Part shown: positions 1 to 9,540 of the stretch, in pieces
Layout: every line of letters begins with the position of its first letter
Numbering within the stretch: the first letter of the stretch is position 1
Source of the DNA: Rhynchopus euleeides
Lineage: Eukaryota; Euglenozoa; Diplonemea; Diplonemida; Diplonemidae
Direction of reading: 5' to 3'
NCBI GenBank assembly: GCA_963210315.1
Contig: OY723254.1
Location: 588,379 to 652,378, forward strand
DNA: 64,000 nt
Position numbers and translations under genes: made by a program
Notes under the pieces: generated by a model
Told to the model about the DNA's origin: nothing
Seen by the model: the letters and a program-made list of their open reading frames with translations, nothing else
Database searches by the model: none

Positions 1-325
1 GGGGGAGGGGGAGGAGGAGGAGGAGGAGGGGGGGAGGGGGAGGAGGAGGAGGAGGGGGGAGGGGGAGGAGGAGGAGGAGGAGGGGGGGAGGGGGAGGAGG
101 AGGAGGAGGGGGGGAGGGGGAGGAGGAGGAGGAGGCAGGAGGGGGGGAGGGAGGAGGAGGAGGAGGGGGGAGGGGGGAGGGGAGGAGGAGGAGGGGGGGA
201 GGGGGAGGAGGAGGAGGAGGAGGGGGGGAGGGGGAGGAGGAGGAGGAGGGGGGGAGGGGGAGGAGGAGGAGGAGGAGGAGGAGGGGGGGAGGGGGAGGGG
301 GAGGAGGAGGGGGAGGAGAGAGAGA
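1..325. repeat. GGA/GGGGGA purine satellite
   Basis: The first 325 bases are almost pure purine: runs of GGA triplets alternate with GGGGGGGA and GGGGGA blocks in an irregular tandem array. No reading frame is meaningful here. The array starts at the window edge, so its true length is unknown. Purine-only strands of this kind can form triplex or G-quadruplex structure, which is an inference from composition. Confidence 0.95.
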
Positions 326-1439
326 CGGAACAAGAGGCGGCGTTTGCCAACTTGGGTGACTCGCCGAGGCGCAATGCCCAATTCCCCGATGTGGGTTGTG
401 TCCGGTTTGGCCCGGCAGGGAACGATGCCAGCTATTGGGTTAGAGATGCGGGCACCCCTGCGGGGCGGAGGGGAGGGGTAAAGGGAAAGGGGGGGGGGGG
501 GGAGGGGAAGGGAGAGGGTGTGTGTGTGTGTGTGTTGCGCAGAGAGTCGCCAGAGATTGAGTTTGATTGGGCCTGTCAGCCGGGATGTTGCCTATATTTT
601 TTTCCCTTCGTGCCGGCAGCTGCCAGCCTGGCGGATCGCAAATCACACACCCGGGGCAGGGTGGGAGGGGGTGAATAAAATCAAAGATTGGGCTGTTGCT
701 CTGTTTGTGCGCCACGCTTCCGTAAACTTGGGTGTTTTCGCTGCTGCGCGCACAAGCGGTATTAAAAAAAGCGGCATTTTTTACTTCAACGCAACGGGCG
801 CGTTGGAGTTTGCAAAACAATGAACCCCACCAACCACTCCCGGCATCCCCTCCGCATGGGTTTGCCGGCGCTGCGCTGCGGCATCACGCAGCGCAGCCGG
901 AAAATCACCTCACCCCAAGACCCCTCCCACCCCCGCTGTTCGGATCGAGAGGCGTTGGCTTTCTTGCCAGCTCACGCAATGAGCAGGAACCGGGCCCGAT
1001 ATACAAACCCCTCACCCGCAGGTCTCATGATATGCCCTGTGTCAGACGCATATGGCCTGTCGCCTTTTCAAGCGACCTTTGCCCTGTGTGCCGCTGTGTG
1101 TCAACATGTGCAGTGATGGCACTTTGCAACAACAGTTTTCTTTTGAGGCACACACACAGCCCACACGCCCCTCCATTTCTTTTGCCAACTTTTTCCCCAC
1201 TCCCCCATAGCATTTCTTATTGCCGGGGGGGGGGGGGGGGGGAGGGTGGGAAGTGCCAAGTGAGCTCCTCAGCGTTCGCCAGACATGCCACCCTGTTGCT
1301 TTTCATCTCCACCCGGCATGCTCTCACCTATCCCTCCCCCCACCCACCCCCCCTCCCTCCTCAGTGCAGGGCGCACCAAGCAAACCCCCTGATGGCATCG
1401 TCACACATGTGACCACCACCCCCTCTTCCCCCCCCCCCC
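326..1439. other. Intergenic spacer, no supported gene
   Basis: Low-complexity G/C tracts, a (GT)n stretch near 520-535 and a G-run at 1224-1242 dominate. Short open frames on both strands are proline-, histidine- or glycine-rich and resemble no family. It lies downstream of the gene that ends at 1440, so it probably contains that gene's 3' untranslated region. Confidence 0.6.
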
Positions 1440-4400
1440 TCAACCGTGCAGCAGCGTGTTCTTCTCCATCACCCGCTTCTGCCAATGGCCTTCCTCAATG
1501 CCTTCGAGGAAGGCGGCGTTGACAACCTTCGCACGCCTGTGAAGCCACATCCCATCGGGTGTGTCCACACGCAGGTAGACGCCCTCCATCACCTCATCGG
1601 AGAAGCTGCTCTGCATTGCGAGGAGCGCCTCTACTGCATCCCTGTCCTGCAGGAGGCCGTGGTAGACACAGGGGATCACTGGGATGGAGGAGTCTGCAAG
1701 CAGCGCATTCCTCCGGTCTGCCGAAAGGAACGACTTCGCCCTCCTGTCGTACACATCGAACGCAATGAAGTATGCGGGGAGCATGTTGTACCGCACGCTG
1801 TGCCGCGCAACCATCCACTCCCCATACAGCACCCGCCTGGTCCCCAGCAGGGTGAACAGCTCGTCACGGTGCTCCTCTATCCACCCCGCAAGCTTCCCCC
1901 ACTGCGACCCGCTCGCAGGGGTCACCACCTTCCCTCTGTTGGCACAGGTGATGTTCGCATCTGCGTCAAACCACAGCCCCAGGTTGCTCCCGTCGATCTT
2001 CTCCTCCACAGTCACCGGGACACCGGAGTGCAGCAGAGCCGTGGCATCCGCAGTACTCAGAAGCAGGTCGTCACCCTGGATACCGGGGCCCATGCTGTAG
2101 GCATGCTGCGTCCTGGGAAATTTCACAAAAAGCGCGCTGCCAGACGCAGGGGATCCCGAGTCTGCGGAGCAGGCCTGAGGCGGCGGGGGGCGGAACGACA
2201 CCACCTCTCCAACCAACCCCCCTGCCACGGGGCGCGGCGCGGGTGGGGGGGTGGGGGACTCTCCTCCTGGCACCGCAGCATGGATGCTGCCGGAGATGGG
2301 GTCAAACCCCGCCGGGGCGTGCACCCCTGCGCCCGACTCTGCGGAGACGGTGTACAGCAGGGATGTCCCGAACCCCAGGGATTTGGCACAGCCCCCAAGC
2401 ATCTCCGAGACCTGGCGGGCCGCAGGGGTGGACGCAACAGATGCGTTGCACAGCACGGCGGAGGAGTTGCGGCAGTGAAGCGTGGTGAACACCACAGGCG
2501 GGAGTCTTGCCCCTGCGGGGCCTGGGAGGACGGACACCTGGGTCTGGGGGTCGAGCCGCCTGCTGGCGTAGGTCACGTGGAATCTGCCGGATGTGGGGGG
2601 TGGGCTGACGTCTGCCGAGCAGGCAAACTGCGCCCGGGAGAGGCAGCCGGCATCCCCCTCCAGCGACCCGCGCACCGCATCCAGCGCTGGGCGTGTGACG
2701 TTGAGGAGGCAGACGGCATTGGGGGTGGGGCGTGCCGCGGCGATAGCTGCTGCAACCCCTGCAGCCTGCCCCGCGGGGTCCGCCGCAGGTGTCGCGGCGA
2801 GGTCGAGCGTCACCACGTCGGCCGACAGTGGGGCCGGGGCGGCGGAGGATGTGTTGGGATCAGCCTCCGTGTCGAACCAACCCAGGGCGATGCCCTGGCG
2901 GAGCTTCTGCGCCAGCTTCTCGTCAGGCGTGCCCCACAGGTCACGCAGCTGCTGCTGCTGCGCCTGGGAGCCCTTCTCGAAGAACCTCCGGAAGGTGTCG
3001 TGCCTCTCCAACACATCTTCGATCGGCTGGCTGAGGATGCTCCTGAGCGTGCCGCTCTCATCATCTTCGCCACCCCCCTCCGCAGCTGCTGCGAGTGGGG
3101 GCGGTGGGGATGGCGCAGCCGCCGCCGCCGCCGCCACCGCCTGCTGCCCCGCCTCCCACTTCCAGGTGGTGGAGAACTTCCCGGCAGCATGCGGGGGTGC
3201 CACAGGCTGCCCCATGAACTCGCTCATGTGGGTGCCGGAGGCAAAGCCCCTATACCCAACGTCGGTCACCATCCTGGCAGAGCCTCCTCTGTCGACGTAG
3301 GTCATGGCGCAGTAGTCGGGCCGCGGGTTGACGTTCCCCCCGGGGCTCGACTTCGGGATGGCCCCGCTGGCGGAGGTCAGGCCGTGGGCGTGGAGGACAA
3401 CCACAATCACCTCGTTGGGGTGCCGCTTGAGGAGCGCCTGCACCGTCTGGGTCACGCGGGCTCCCGCCTCCCGCACCTTCTCTGGCCAGACGGGGATGGC
3501 GGGGGCCACGGGTGGCACCGACATGTCAAACCCGATACCCGCAGCCTCGATGGCGCGGAGCGTGGCGGAGGGGCGGTTGAGGCGGGGCTCTGTGTGGAAC
3601 AGCCGCTCCGCCATCAGCTCCGACAGGCCGGGCTCCACGCGGAGGTTGGGCACGCCCACCTGGCCTGCGATATCCGCCGCGGTCTGGACGCACCGGACAA
3701 AGGGCGATGTGTACACAGCAGCAACCCGGGTTGCCGTGTCCCCTGCGATGAACTCCCCAGCCTGCCTCGCCTGGTGCTTCCCAGCGGATGTGATCTCGCA
3801 GTCATCTGGGTTGTCCACCGTGTGCCCCACGCGGTCCGCCCGCTCCCCATGCCTCACAAAGTATGCAGCACAGCCACCGGTGCCGCGCGAGCTGGATGAC
3901 GCGGCAGCTGTGGCGCTGGCATCCGCCGGTGGGGCGGGCCAGCTCCCTTCCCCCGCTGGGGTCTTGCTGGCGTCGATGCCCTTCGGGTCGGCATAACGTT
4001 GCTTCAGGGTGGCCAGGTCGGCGTCGCAGGTTGCGGTGAAGCAGGCGTCATAAGGGCCTTCCCACTTCTCTGGCTTCTTGAGGCCTCGGCAGAACTCATC
4101 GACGACATCCTCCGAGCCTGGCCCGAGCGTGGGGTGCCCCTTGCGGGTGCGGACCCTGTGCTTGCAGAGATCGGGTGGGACATCGAGGTAGACCGCCTCG
4201 ATGCGCAGCTTGGTGTCTTTGATATCGGAGGCGCGGGCGCGGCGTGCCCATGTTTTCCTCTCGGAGGGGGTGACGCAGCAGCGGTCGACGATGACAGACT
4301 TCTCATGCTTGAGGCACTTCTCCAGCTGCTTGGTGCACTCCGCCTGCGTGCCCAGGTCATCCTGCGACACGCGCGCCCAGCCTTTCCCAGCCAGGGTGGC

Positions 4401-4511
4401 GCTGAAGGTGCTCTTACCTGATCCCGGAAGCCCACACACCAGCAGAACGGTGGTGATGCCACCTCCTTTCCCCGCAGCCTTGCTGCTGCTGCTCGCTGCC
4501 GCCTTGCCCAT
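1440..4511 (-). CDS. Multidomain RNA-repair protein: P-loop kinase / histidine phosphatase / EEP-like / RNA ligase
   Basis: Predicted 1023-residue intronless protein. Residues 20-180 are a P-loop polynucleotide-kinase-like domain (Walker A GLPGSGKST, 27-35; VIVDRC at 73-78; an arginine-rich GHPTLGPG segment). Residues 213-420 are a histidine-phosphatase domain (RHGE at 220-223, second catalytic His in HAHG at 374-377). Residues 565-725 resemble the EEP nuclease fold, but the usual catalytic Glu position reads LLNV (N604), so this part may be inactive. Residues 795-1015 are a nucleotidyltransferase RNA ligase: motif I EKIDG with K838, YGEW (896-899), FDVYD (918-922), EGVYLR (976-981) and RRAKVV with K995, plus an N-terminal KFPRT..H signature seen in Rnl5-type ligases. 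Together they would prepare 5' and 3' ends and seal RNA. The start is the ATG before the kinase; the frame stays open 315 bases upstream but that stretch is His/Thr-rich and not conserved-looking. Domain assignment of kinase, phosphatase and ligase is firm; the RNA substrate is inferred. Confidence 0.88.
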   Translation of the reverse strand: MGKAAASSSSKAAGKGGGITTVLLVCGLPGSGKSTFSATLAGKGWARVSQDDLGTQAECTKQLEKCLKHEKSVIVDRCCVTPSERKTWARRARASDIKDTKLRIEAVYLDVPPDLCKHRVRTRKGHPTLGPGSEDVVDEFCRGLKKPEKWEGPYDACFTATCDADLATLKQRYADPKGIDASKTPAGEGSWPAPPADASATAAASSSSRGTGGCAAYFVRHGERADRVGHTVDNPDDCEITSAGKHQARQAGEFIAGDTATRVAAVYTSPFVRCVQTAADIAGQVGVPNLRVEPGLSELMAERLFHTEPRLNRPSATLRAIEAAGIGFDMSVPPVAPAIPVWPEKVREAGARVTQTVQALLKRHPNEVIVVVLHAHGLTSASGAIPKSSPGGNVNPRPDYCAMTYVDRGGSARMVTDVGYRGFASGTHMSEFMGQPVAPPHAAGKFSTTWKWEAGQQAVAAAAAAAPSPPPPLAAAAEGGGEDDESGTLRSILSQPIEDVLERHDTFRRFFEKGSQAQQQQLRDLWGTPDEKLAQKLRQGIALGWFDTEADPNTSSAAPAPLSADVVTLDLAATPAADPAGQAAGVAAAIAAARPTPNAVCLLNVTRPALDAVRGSLEGDAGCLSRAQFACSADVSPPPTSGRFHVTYASRRLDPQTQVSVLPGPAGARLPPVVFTTLHCRNSSAVLCNASVASTPAARQVSEMLGGCAKSLGFGTSLLYTVSAESGAGVHAPAGFDPISGSIHAAVPGGESPTPPPAPRPVAGGLVGEVVSFRPPPPQACSADSGSPASGSALFVKFPRTQHAYSMGPGIQGDDLLLSTADATALLHSGVPVTVEEKIDGSNLGLWFDADANITCANRGKVVTPASGSQWGKLAGWIEEHRDELFTLLGTRRVLYGEWMVARHSVRYNMLPAYFIAFDVYDRRAKSFLSADRRNALLADSSIPVIPCVYHGLLQDRDAVEALLAMQSSFSDEVMEGVYLRVDTPDGMWLHRRAKVVNAAFLEGIEEGHWQKRVMEKNTLLHG

Positions 4512-4873
4512 CGCAGCAGGGGAGGGGGTGGGGAGAGGAAAAGCGGGAGGGAGAAGGGGATGTACCTGCAGGGGGTGCGTATTGGGCTGCTTACGGCTGG
4601 TGTGTGTGGCAGAGGATAATCCGTGAGAGCAGAGTGTGTGTGGGTGTTGATCACTTTTTAGGTGGGTTAACCCTGCACGGGTCCTAGCCCACCCTGTGTG
4701 TGTGCTGAGTGCGCTGCTATGTGTTTGAAACCAGTTTGAAGGCGGTGTCTGTCGGGCGCGACAATTCTCGTCAGGAGCATCTCCCCTCACGCCCGTCACG
4801 CTGCTATGCGTGTGATGTGTTGGCACTAAAACATGGCGCGAGGGTGAGGTGGGGTGGGGTCAGTGATGTGCCG
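4512..4873. promoter_or_regulatory. Upstream region with shared CCAGTTTG motif
   Basis: Probable 5' flank of the RNA-repair gene. At 4717-4742 lies CTATGTG-TTGAAA-CCAGTTTG, which recurs almost unchanged at 18450-18474 upstream of another minus-strand gene. A long pyrimidine tract (minus strand) lies just before the start codon. A promoter or 5' leader role is inferred only from the shared position. Confidence 0.35.
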
Positions 4874-4945
4874 CTGTATATATACGTCAATGTATATATA
4901 CGTATATATACGTTCGGAGGGCCCCAAAATCCGGAAATATACGTC
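4874..4945. repeat. ATATACGT palindrome cluster
   Basis: Repeated TATATACGTATATATACG palindromes are followed by a CAAAATCCGGAAATATACG segment. A related string occurs at 8559-8625, and its tail resumes at 8957-8985 on the far side of the small element at 8626-8954. The two blocks flank the region with the 30-bp array and the hAT gene in direct orientation. They may be ends of a larger element or independent small insertions. Confidence 0.7.
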
Positions 4946-5160
4946 CCCTATGTAGTTGGCTTGGAAACTCTGGCTCTTTCATAAAGTAGCTTCATCCTCA
5001 CGTCATGGCATGAGGAGTCATGCAATGAAGGGGAATGGAAGCAAGTACGATTGAGTATTCACCTTATTTACAGCTCATACGTGCACGTCACCACAACCCC
5101 CCCCCTCCACTCCCATGTGTGTCGAGAGTGTTTCATATTCACACACATACACCCGACAGA

Positions 5161-5925
5161 CCCAGCCCACCAAGTTCAACAATAGCCGCCAGTTTAACAA
5201 GCCGCCAGTTCAACAAGCCGTGTTCAACAAGCCGCCAGTTCAACTAGCCGTGTTCAGCAAGCCGCCAGTTTAACAAGCCGTGTTCGACAAGCCGCCAGTT
5301 CAACAAGCCGTGTTCGACAAGCCGCTAGTTCAACAAGCCGTGTTCGACAAGCCGCCAGTTCAACAAGCCGTGTTCAGCAAGCCGCCAGTTCAACAAGCCG
5401 TGTTCAGCAAGCCGCCAGTTCAACAAGCCGTGTTCGACAAGCCGCCAGTTCAACAAGCCGTGTTCAGCAAGCCGCCAGTTTAACAAGCCGTGTTCAGCAA
5501 GCCGCCAGTTTAACAAGCCGTGTTCGACAAGCCGCCAGTTCAACAAGCCGTGTTCAGCAAGCCGCCAGTTTAACAAGCCGTGTTCAGCAAGCCGCCAGTT
5601 TAACAAGCCGTGTTCGACAAGCCGCCAGTTCAACAAGCCGTGTTCAGCAAGCCGCCAGTTTAACAAGCCGTGTTCGACAAGCCGCCAGTTTAACAAGCCG
5701 TGTTCAGCAAGCCGCCAGTTCAACAAGCCGTGTTCAGCAAGCCGCCAGTTTAACAAGCCGTGTTCAGCAAGCCGCCAGTTTAACAAGCCGTGTTCGACAA
5801 GCCGCCAGTTCAACAAGCCGTGTTCAGCAAGCCGCCAGTTTAACAAGCCGTGTTCGACAAGCCGCCAGTTTAACAAGCCGTGTTCAGCAAGCCGCCAGTT
5901 CAACAAGCCGTGTTCAGCAAGCCGT
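5161..5925. repeat. 30-bp tandem array, about 24 copies
   Basis: Units alternate between GCCGTGTTCAGCAAGCCGCC and GCCGTGTTCGACAAGCCGCC, each followed by AGTT(C/T)AACAA. The register is exactly 30 bases from 5221 to 5920, giving two units per 60 bases. On the minus strand the frame is open across the array (ten-residue units with GLLNWRL). On the plus strand the C/T variant decides between a sense codon and TAA. It stops a few bases before the hAT transposase ATG. It may be the 5' subterminal region of that element. Confidence 0.95.
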
Positions 5926-5928
5926 GAG

Positions 5929-7930
5929 ATGCCCGCCCCCTCTGCAGTTCCTGCGGCCCCTGCGGCTCCTGCCCCTGCCCCTGCCGCTGCCGCTGCCGCT
6001 GCTTCCGCCCCCTCCACCACCGCGCCGAAGCGGAAGCGCGAGGACAAGCTCTGGAAAGGAGTGGAGGTGGTCACGGACCACGCCACCAACCCCAGCCTGA
6101 AGTGCCTCTACTGCCTCAAGTCCTTCAAGGGCGGGCTGTCACGGATCCGTGACCACTTCAAGGCGGGGGGGGGGGGGGGGGGGGGTGTCGAAGTGCACGG
6201 GTGTGGTGCAGGGCTCCAGCTGCACCACGGCGGAGTACTCCGCCTTCCTCGCCAGCCTCACCGCCCCCGCCACCGCCGCTCCGGGTGCGAAGCGGCAGCG
6301 CACCACCACCCAGGCCACCCTCACCGGGGTGGTGACGACCGCCCCGTTTGGGGCAGATCACGCGACGGAGGCGGTCGCCCAGTGGGTCTTCAGGACCGGG
6401 CAGCCCCTCTCCGTCACCAGCTCGGAGGAGTTCACCAGCATGGTGAATGCCCTCGTGAAGCTGAACCCCGCCTCCGCGTACGCTGCACCGCAGCGCAAGA
6501 CGCTGTCCACCGGCGTGCTCGACGACGAGTACGCCAAGATGGAAAAGGCGGTCGACAAGAAGTTGACCGCCGAGGCATGCACGGGGCTGACAGTGGGGGT
6601 CGACTCCTGGACTTGCGTCAACAAATCTACATGGGTGAACATCGTGGTGACCACAGGGGCTGGGAGCTACTTCGTGATGAAGACGTTCGTGGTTCCAACG
6701 GGTGTGCGGAAGGACAAAACCTGGTACGCGAATCAAGTCAAGTCGTTCATCGCCGGACTGGGCTCGCTGGGGGATGACATCGTCCTGGTGTGCACGGACG
6801 GTGGGATGCGAAGTAGCTTCACCCTCATCGAGGAGCACCCCCGCCTGACCTGCGCAATCTGTGTCCCCCACTCGGTCGACCTCTTCTTGGAGGTGTGTGG
6901 CGACTGGGAACGCAGAACGCTCCCTGCGATGACCTTCTTCCGGGACGAAGTGCACCTGTGGGTCAAGCTGGTGACCTACCTCAGCGTCCGCCCGACATTG
7001 CTGGCGTTGCTGGCGAAGCGGACCCAGAAGCGCATCCTGAAGCCATCGGACACACGATTCGGGACGCATTTCATCATGGGTGCCCGCCTGCAGGTCATGC
7101 GCGAGGCTCTCATGGCGCTCTGGGCAAGCGAGGACTGGACCACGTGGGTGAACGGGCTCGAAGCTCGGGGGAAGGCGGCGGCGGCGGCCATCCGCGAGAC
7201 CTACTCCGAGGATTCCTTCTGGAGCAAGCTGGGGAAAGCGCTGGAGGTCTCAGCGATCGCGTTCAAGCTGTTGAAGAAATTTGACGGCAACACCAACACT
7301 GTCTGTGAGGTCATCGCCAGCTTCTCACAGGCCAAGCGCGAACTGGAACTGATGGCCACCGATAGCTTCATCACCCGCCGGAGGCTCAACACCATCGTCG
7401 CTGCCTTCGAGGAGAAGTTTGCGTACTCCTGCTCCACTGTCCACTGGGCAGCACACGGGTTCCACCCTGTCCACAGAGGGGGCGGTGATTTTCTGAGTGA
7501 GGAAGGGGAAGCGGAGGTACTGTCCGCTGTGGAGACGATCCTGTGCCGGAGGCTCTCGGACGCCGACGCATCCCTCGCCCTCGAGGAATTCGTGAGGTTC
7601 CAAGAGATGGCATTCGAAGGCATGGCGGACGCTGCCCGGTCAAAATGGGCACCAAGCAGGTGGTGGGCTATGTTCGGGATGCAGCGCTTTCCTCACCTCG
7701 CCAAGGTGGCACGCCAAGTGACTGGATGCTGCCCCAACGCCTCGAACAACGAGCGGCACTGGTCCAGTATGGGCCACATCATCACCGCGAAGCGCGCCAG
7801 GCTGGCGACGGGGCGGGCAGCCAAACTGTGCGCGTTGTATTTCAACGCCAGGTGTGCGAAGTTCTCAACGGACGAGTTCTTCCTCTGCGAGGAGATCAGC
7901 GAAGAGGACTGCGACGGAAACGAGGAGTAG
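5929..7930 (+). pseudogene. hAT-family transposase (BED finger, DUF659-like, hAT C-terminal domain), frame broken at a 21-G run
   Basis: Codes in two frames joined at a run of 21 G (6165-6185). The first part (from ATG 5929) is alanine/proline-rich, then basic, then a BED-type zinc finger CLYC...GGLSRIRDHF. The second frame continues with VSKCTG, exactly what follows a glycine turn in BED fingers of plant-type hAT proteins. Next comes a DUF659-like catalytic region (GVDSWTC, VCTDGG, CVPHSVDLFLE) and the C-terminal hAT dimerisation block (RFPHLAKVARQ ... NASNNERHWSSMGHI). The stop is TAG at 7928-7930, and about 667 residues would result if the frame were continuous. The break may be real decay, repeat-length polymorphism or a homopolymer sequencing error. 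Family call firm; activity unknown. Confidence 0.85.
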
Positions 7931-8625
7931 ATTCCTGTGTGTGTGTGTGTGTGTGTGTAGAAATAGATCCCTTGTGAATTCCCCCATTGTGCCGCCAGTA
8001 CTGAGCAGTGCGCGGTTTGTTTTTCCCCTAGAACGCCGATTGTTGCGGAGGTTGGACAGTCGCACCTCCCCGTGTTCCCAGATCCCCCCTCCCCTCCAGT
8101 GTTGAGCGCCCGCCCAGGGTACGTTACGTGTGAAGTACCGACGCCCCGGCTTGCCGGGGCCTGGGCATATGTTTTTACTCCCCGACCTCAGGGCCTGTGA
8201 GTGTTAAATCTCCCCGGTCCCGACCCTGTTTTTGTGCCGCCAGCACTGAGTCACCAGCAGCTCAACCCCGACCAGTGCGCGGTTTGTTTGTCCTAGAGAG
8301 CAGCAGAGCGAGAGAGAGAGGGATTTGAGGCCCCCCGCCCCCAGGTTCCCTGCCCACCTGGTCGCACTCAAGTGCCTCACACCGGATCTCTCCCCACCCG
8401 GTGATCCACCTGACGGATACTCAAAGATTGAGCCAAAAAGTTGAAGATTGAGCCAAAAAGTACCCCTGCACAGAGCTGACCTGCACCACCACACCTCCGC
8501 ACCTTAGATTTCGTGGACTCCCTCTCCACCCCCATACATTGCCCACAGGGGATAACCTAACGTATATTGCAACGTATATGCGTATATATACGTATATATA
8601 CGCCATGTATATATACGTATATATA
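7931..8625. other. 3' flank of the hAT gene
   Basis: Begins with a (GT)n run at 7937-7957. Two copies of a related segment (CGCCAG(T/C)ACTGAG...GCGCGGTTTGTTT) occur at 7991-8022 and 8240-8290, and a direct repeat GATTGAGCCAAAAAGT is present at 8427-8460. It ends in ATATACGT palindromes. No gene is seen; it is probably the 3' part of the hAT element. Confidence 0.5.
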
Positions 8626-8954
8626 CCGTATACGTAAATATTTTGGAACGTAAATATTATGGAACGTAAATATTTTGGAACGCTGGTGGGTTGGCGTTCC
8701 AGATTTTTTTCGTTCCATAATATTTACAGGGCTTTCTGCGACTCGGGGACTTGGACCAGGTGATCGGACGGCATACAGAGTCCCTGACGGGACCTACTCG
8801 TGCACTTTTCGCGCGATTCCTGAGCCAAGCCATCCTCACCACCGAGTCCCCAACTGGCCCTGTAAATATTTTGGAACGTAAATATTATGGAACGGACCGG
8901 GCAAAAATGGGCCCGTTCCATAATATTTACGTTCCATAATATTTACGTATACGG
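8626..8954 (+). mobile_element. TA-flanked small inverted-repeat element, copy 1
   Basis: A 329-bp element with terminal inverted repeats starting CCGTATACGTAAATATT and flanked by TA on both sides. Subterminal regions repeat ACGTAAATATT(A/T)TGGA several times, inverted at the two ends. The core (about 8727-8865) is non-coding. Two more copies lie at 12367-12711 and 13068-13413 in the opposite orientation. Size, ends and TA duplication suit a Tc1/mariner/pogo-type MITE. Confidence 0.9.
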
Positions 8955-9540
8955 TACGTTCAAAATCCGGATATACGTCGTATAGTACATCACTGGGGTG
9001 GGGTGGGGGGATGGGAGGGGCGGCTGCCTGGCACGAAAGCGGGGTGACAGTTCGCAATGGGAACAGTGGCGGTGCTGGCAGCAACGTGTAGGGATCGAGC
9101 GATGTTTGTCTTGTCCAGTGCCCAGGCACCAGCTGCCACCCGAAGGAAGCAGTGTCCGCATTCTGCCCACAGGAGAGGCATGCGCTGGGAACATGGTTTG
9201 CTGCGCTCTTCCTCTTGCGATGGAGAAGGCACTGCCGAGAGTTGGCTGACATCCTCATGTGAAGCCAGAGCACAGTGGACGAAGGGGCCAGAGAGCCAAA
9301 CATCTCTTTCCCTCTGCCCTCTGCATCGAGAGAGTTGAGCACAATCCTTCAGCGTCAGGCGGCTGTGCAGCTGGGAGAAACCTCAACAGATTTTTACAGA
9401 CTACCCCCTGGAGCGGCCTAGCAGGGGATGGAGGCAGCAGCAGGGGAGGGACTAGGGGGCCAACAGGCAGCGGGTGGGTCAGAGTAGGACTATTAAGGAG
9501 GATCCTTGAAATCGGTAGTGGACAGTAGCGGACAGGGCGG
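8955..9540. other. Spacer without recognised gene
   Basis: Begins with the resumed CGTTCAAAATCCGGATATACG tail of the ATATACGT block. The rest is unique-looking sequence with no family resemblance on either strand. Confidence 0.5.

Noticed and set aside
1446-3899. 817-codon plus-strand frame
   Set aside because: Exact antisense of the RNA-repair gene. Composition is His/Gly/Arg-rich with no domain, while the minus strand shows three enzyme families with catalytic motifs.
5161-5925. CRISPR-like array
   Set aside because: Units are contiguous 30-mers without unique spacers, in a eukaryotic context.
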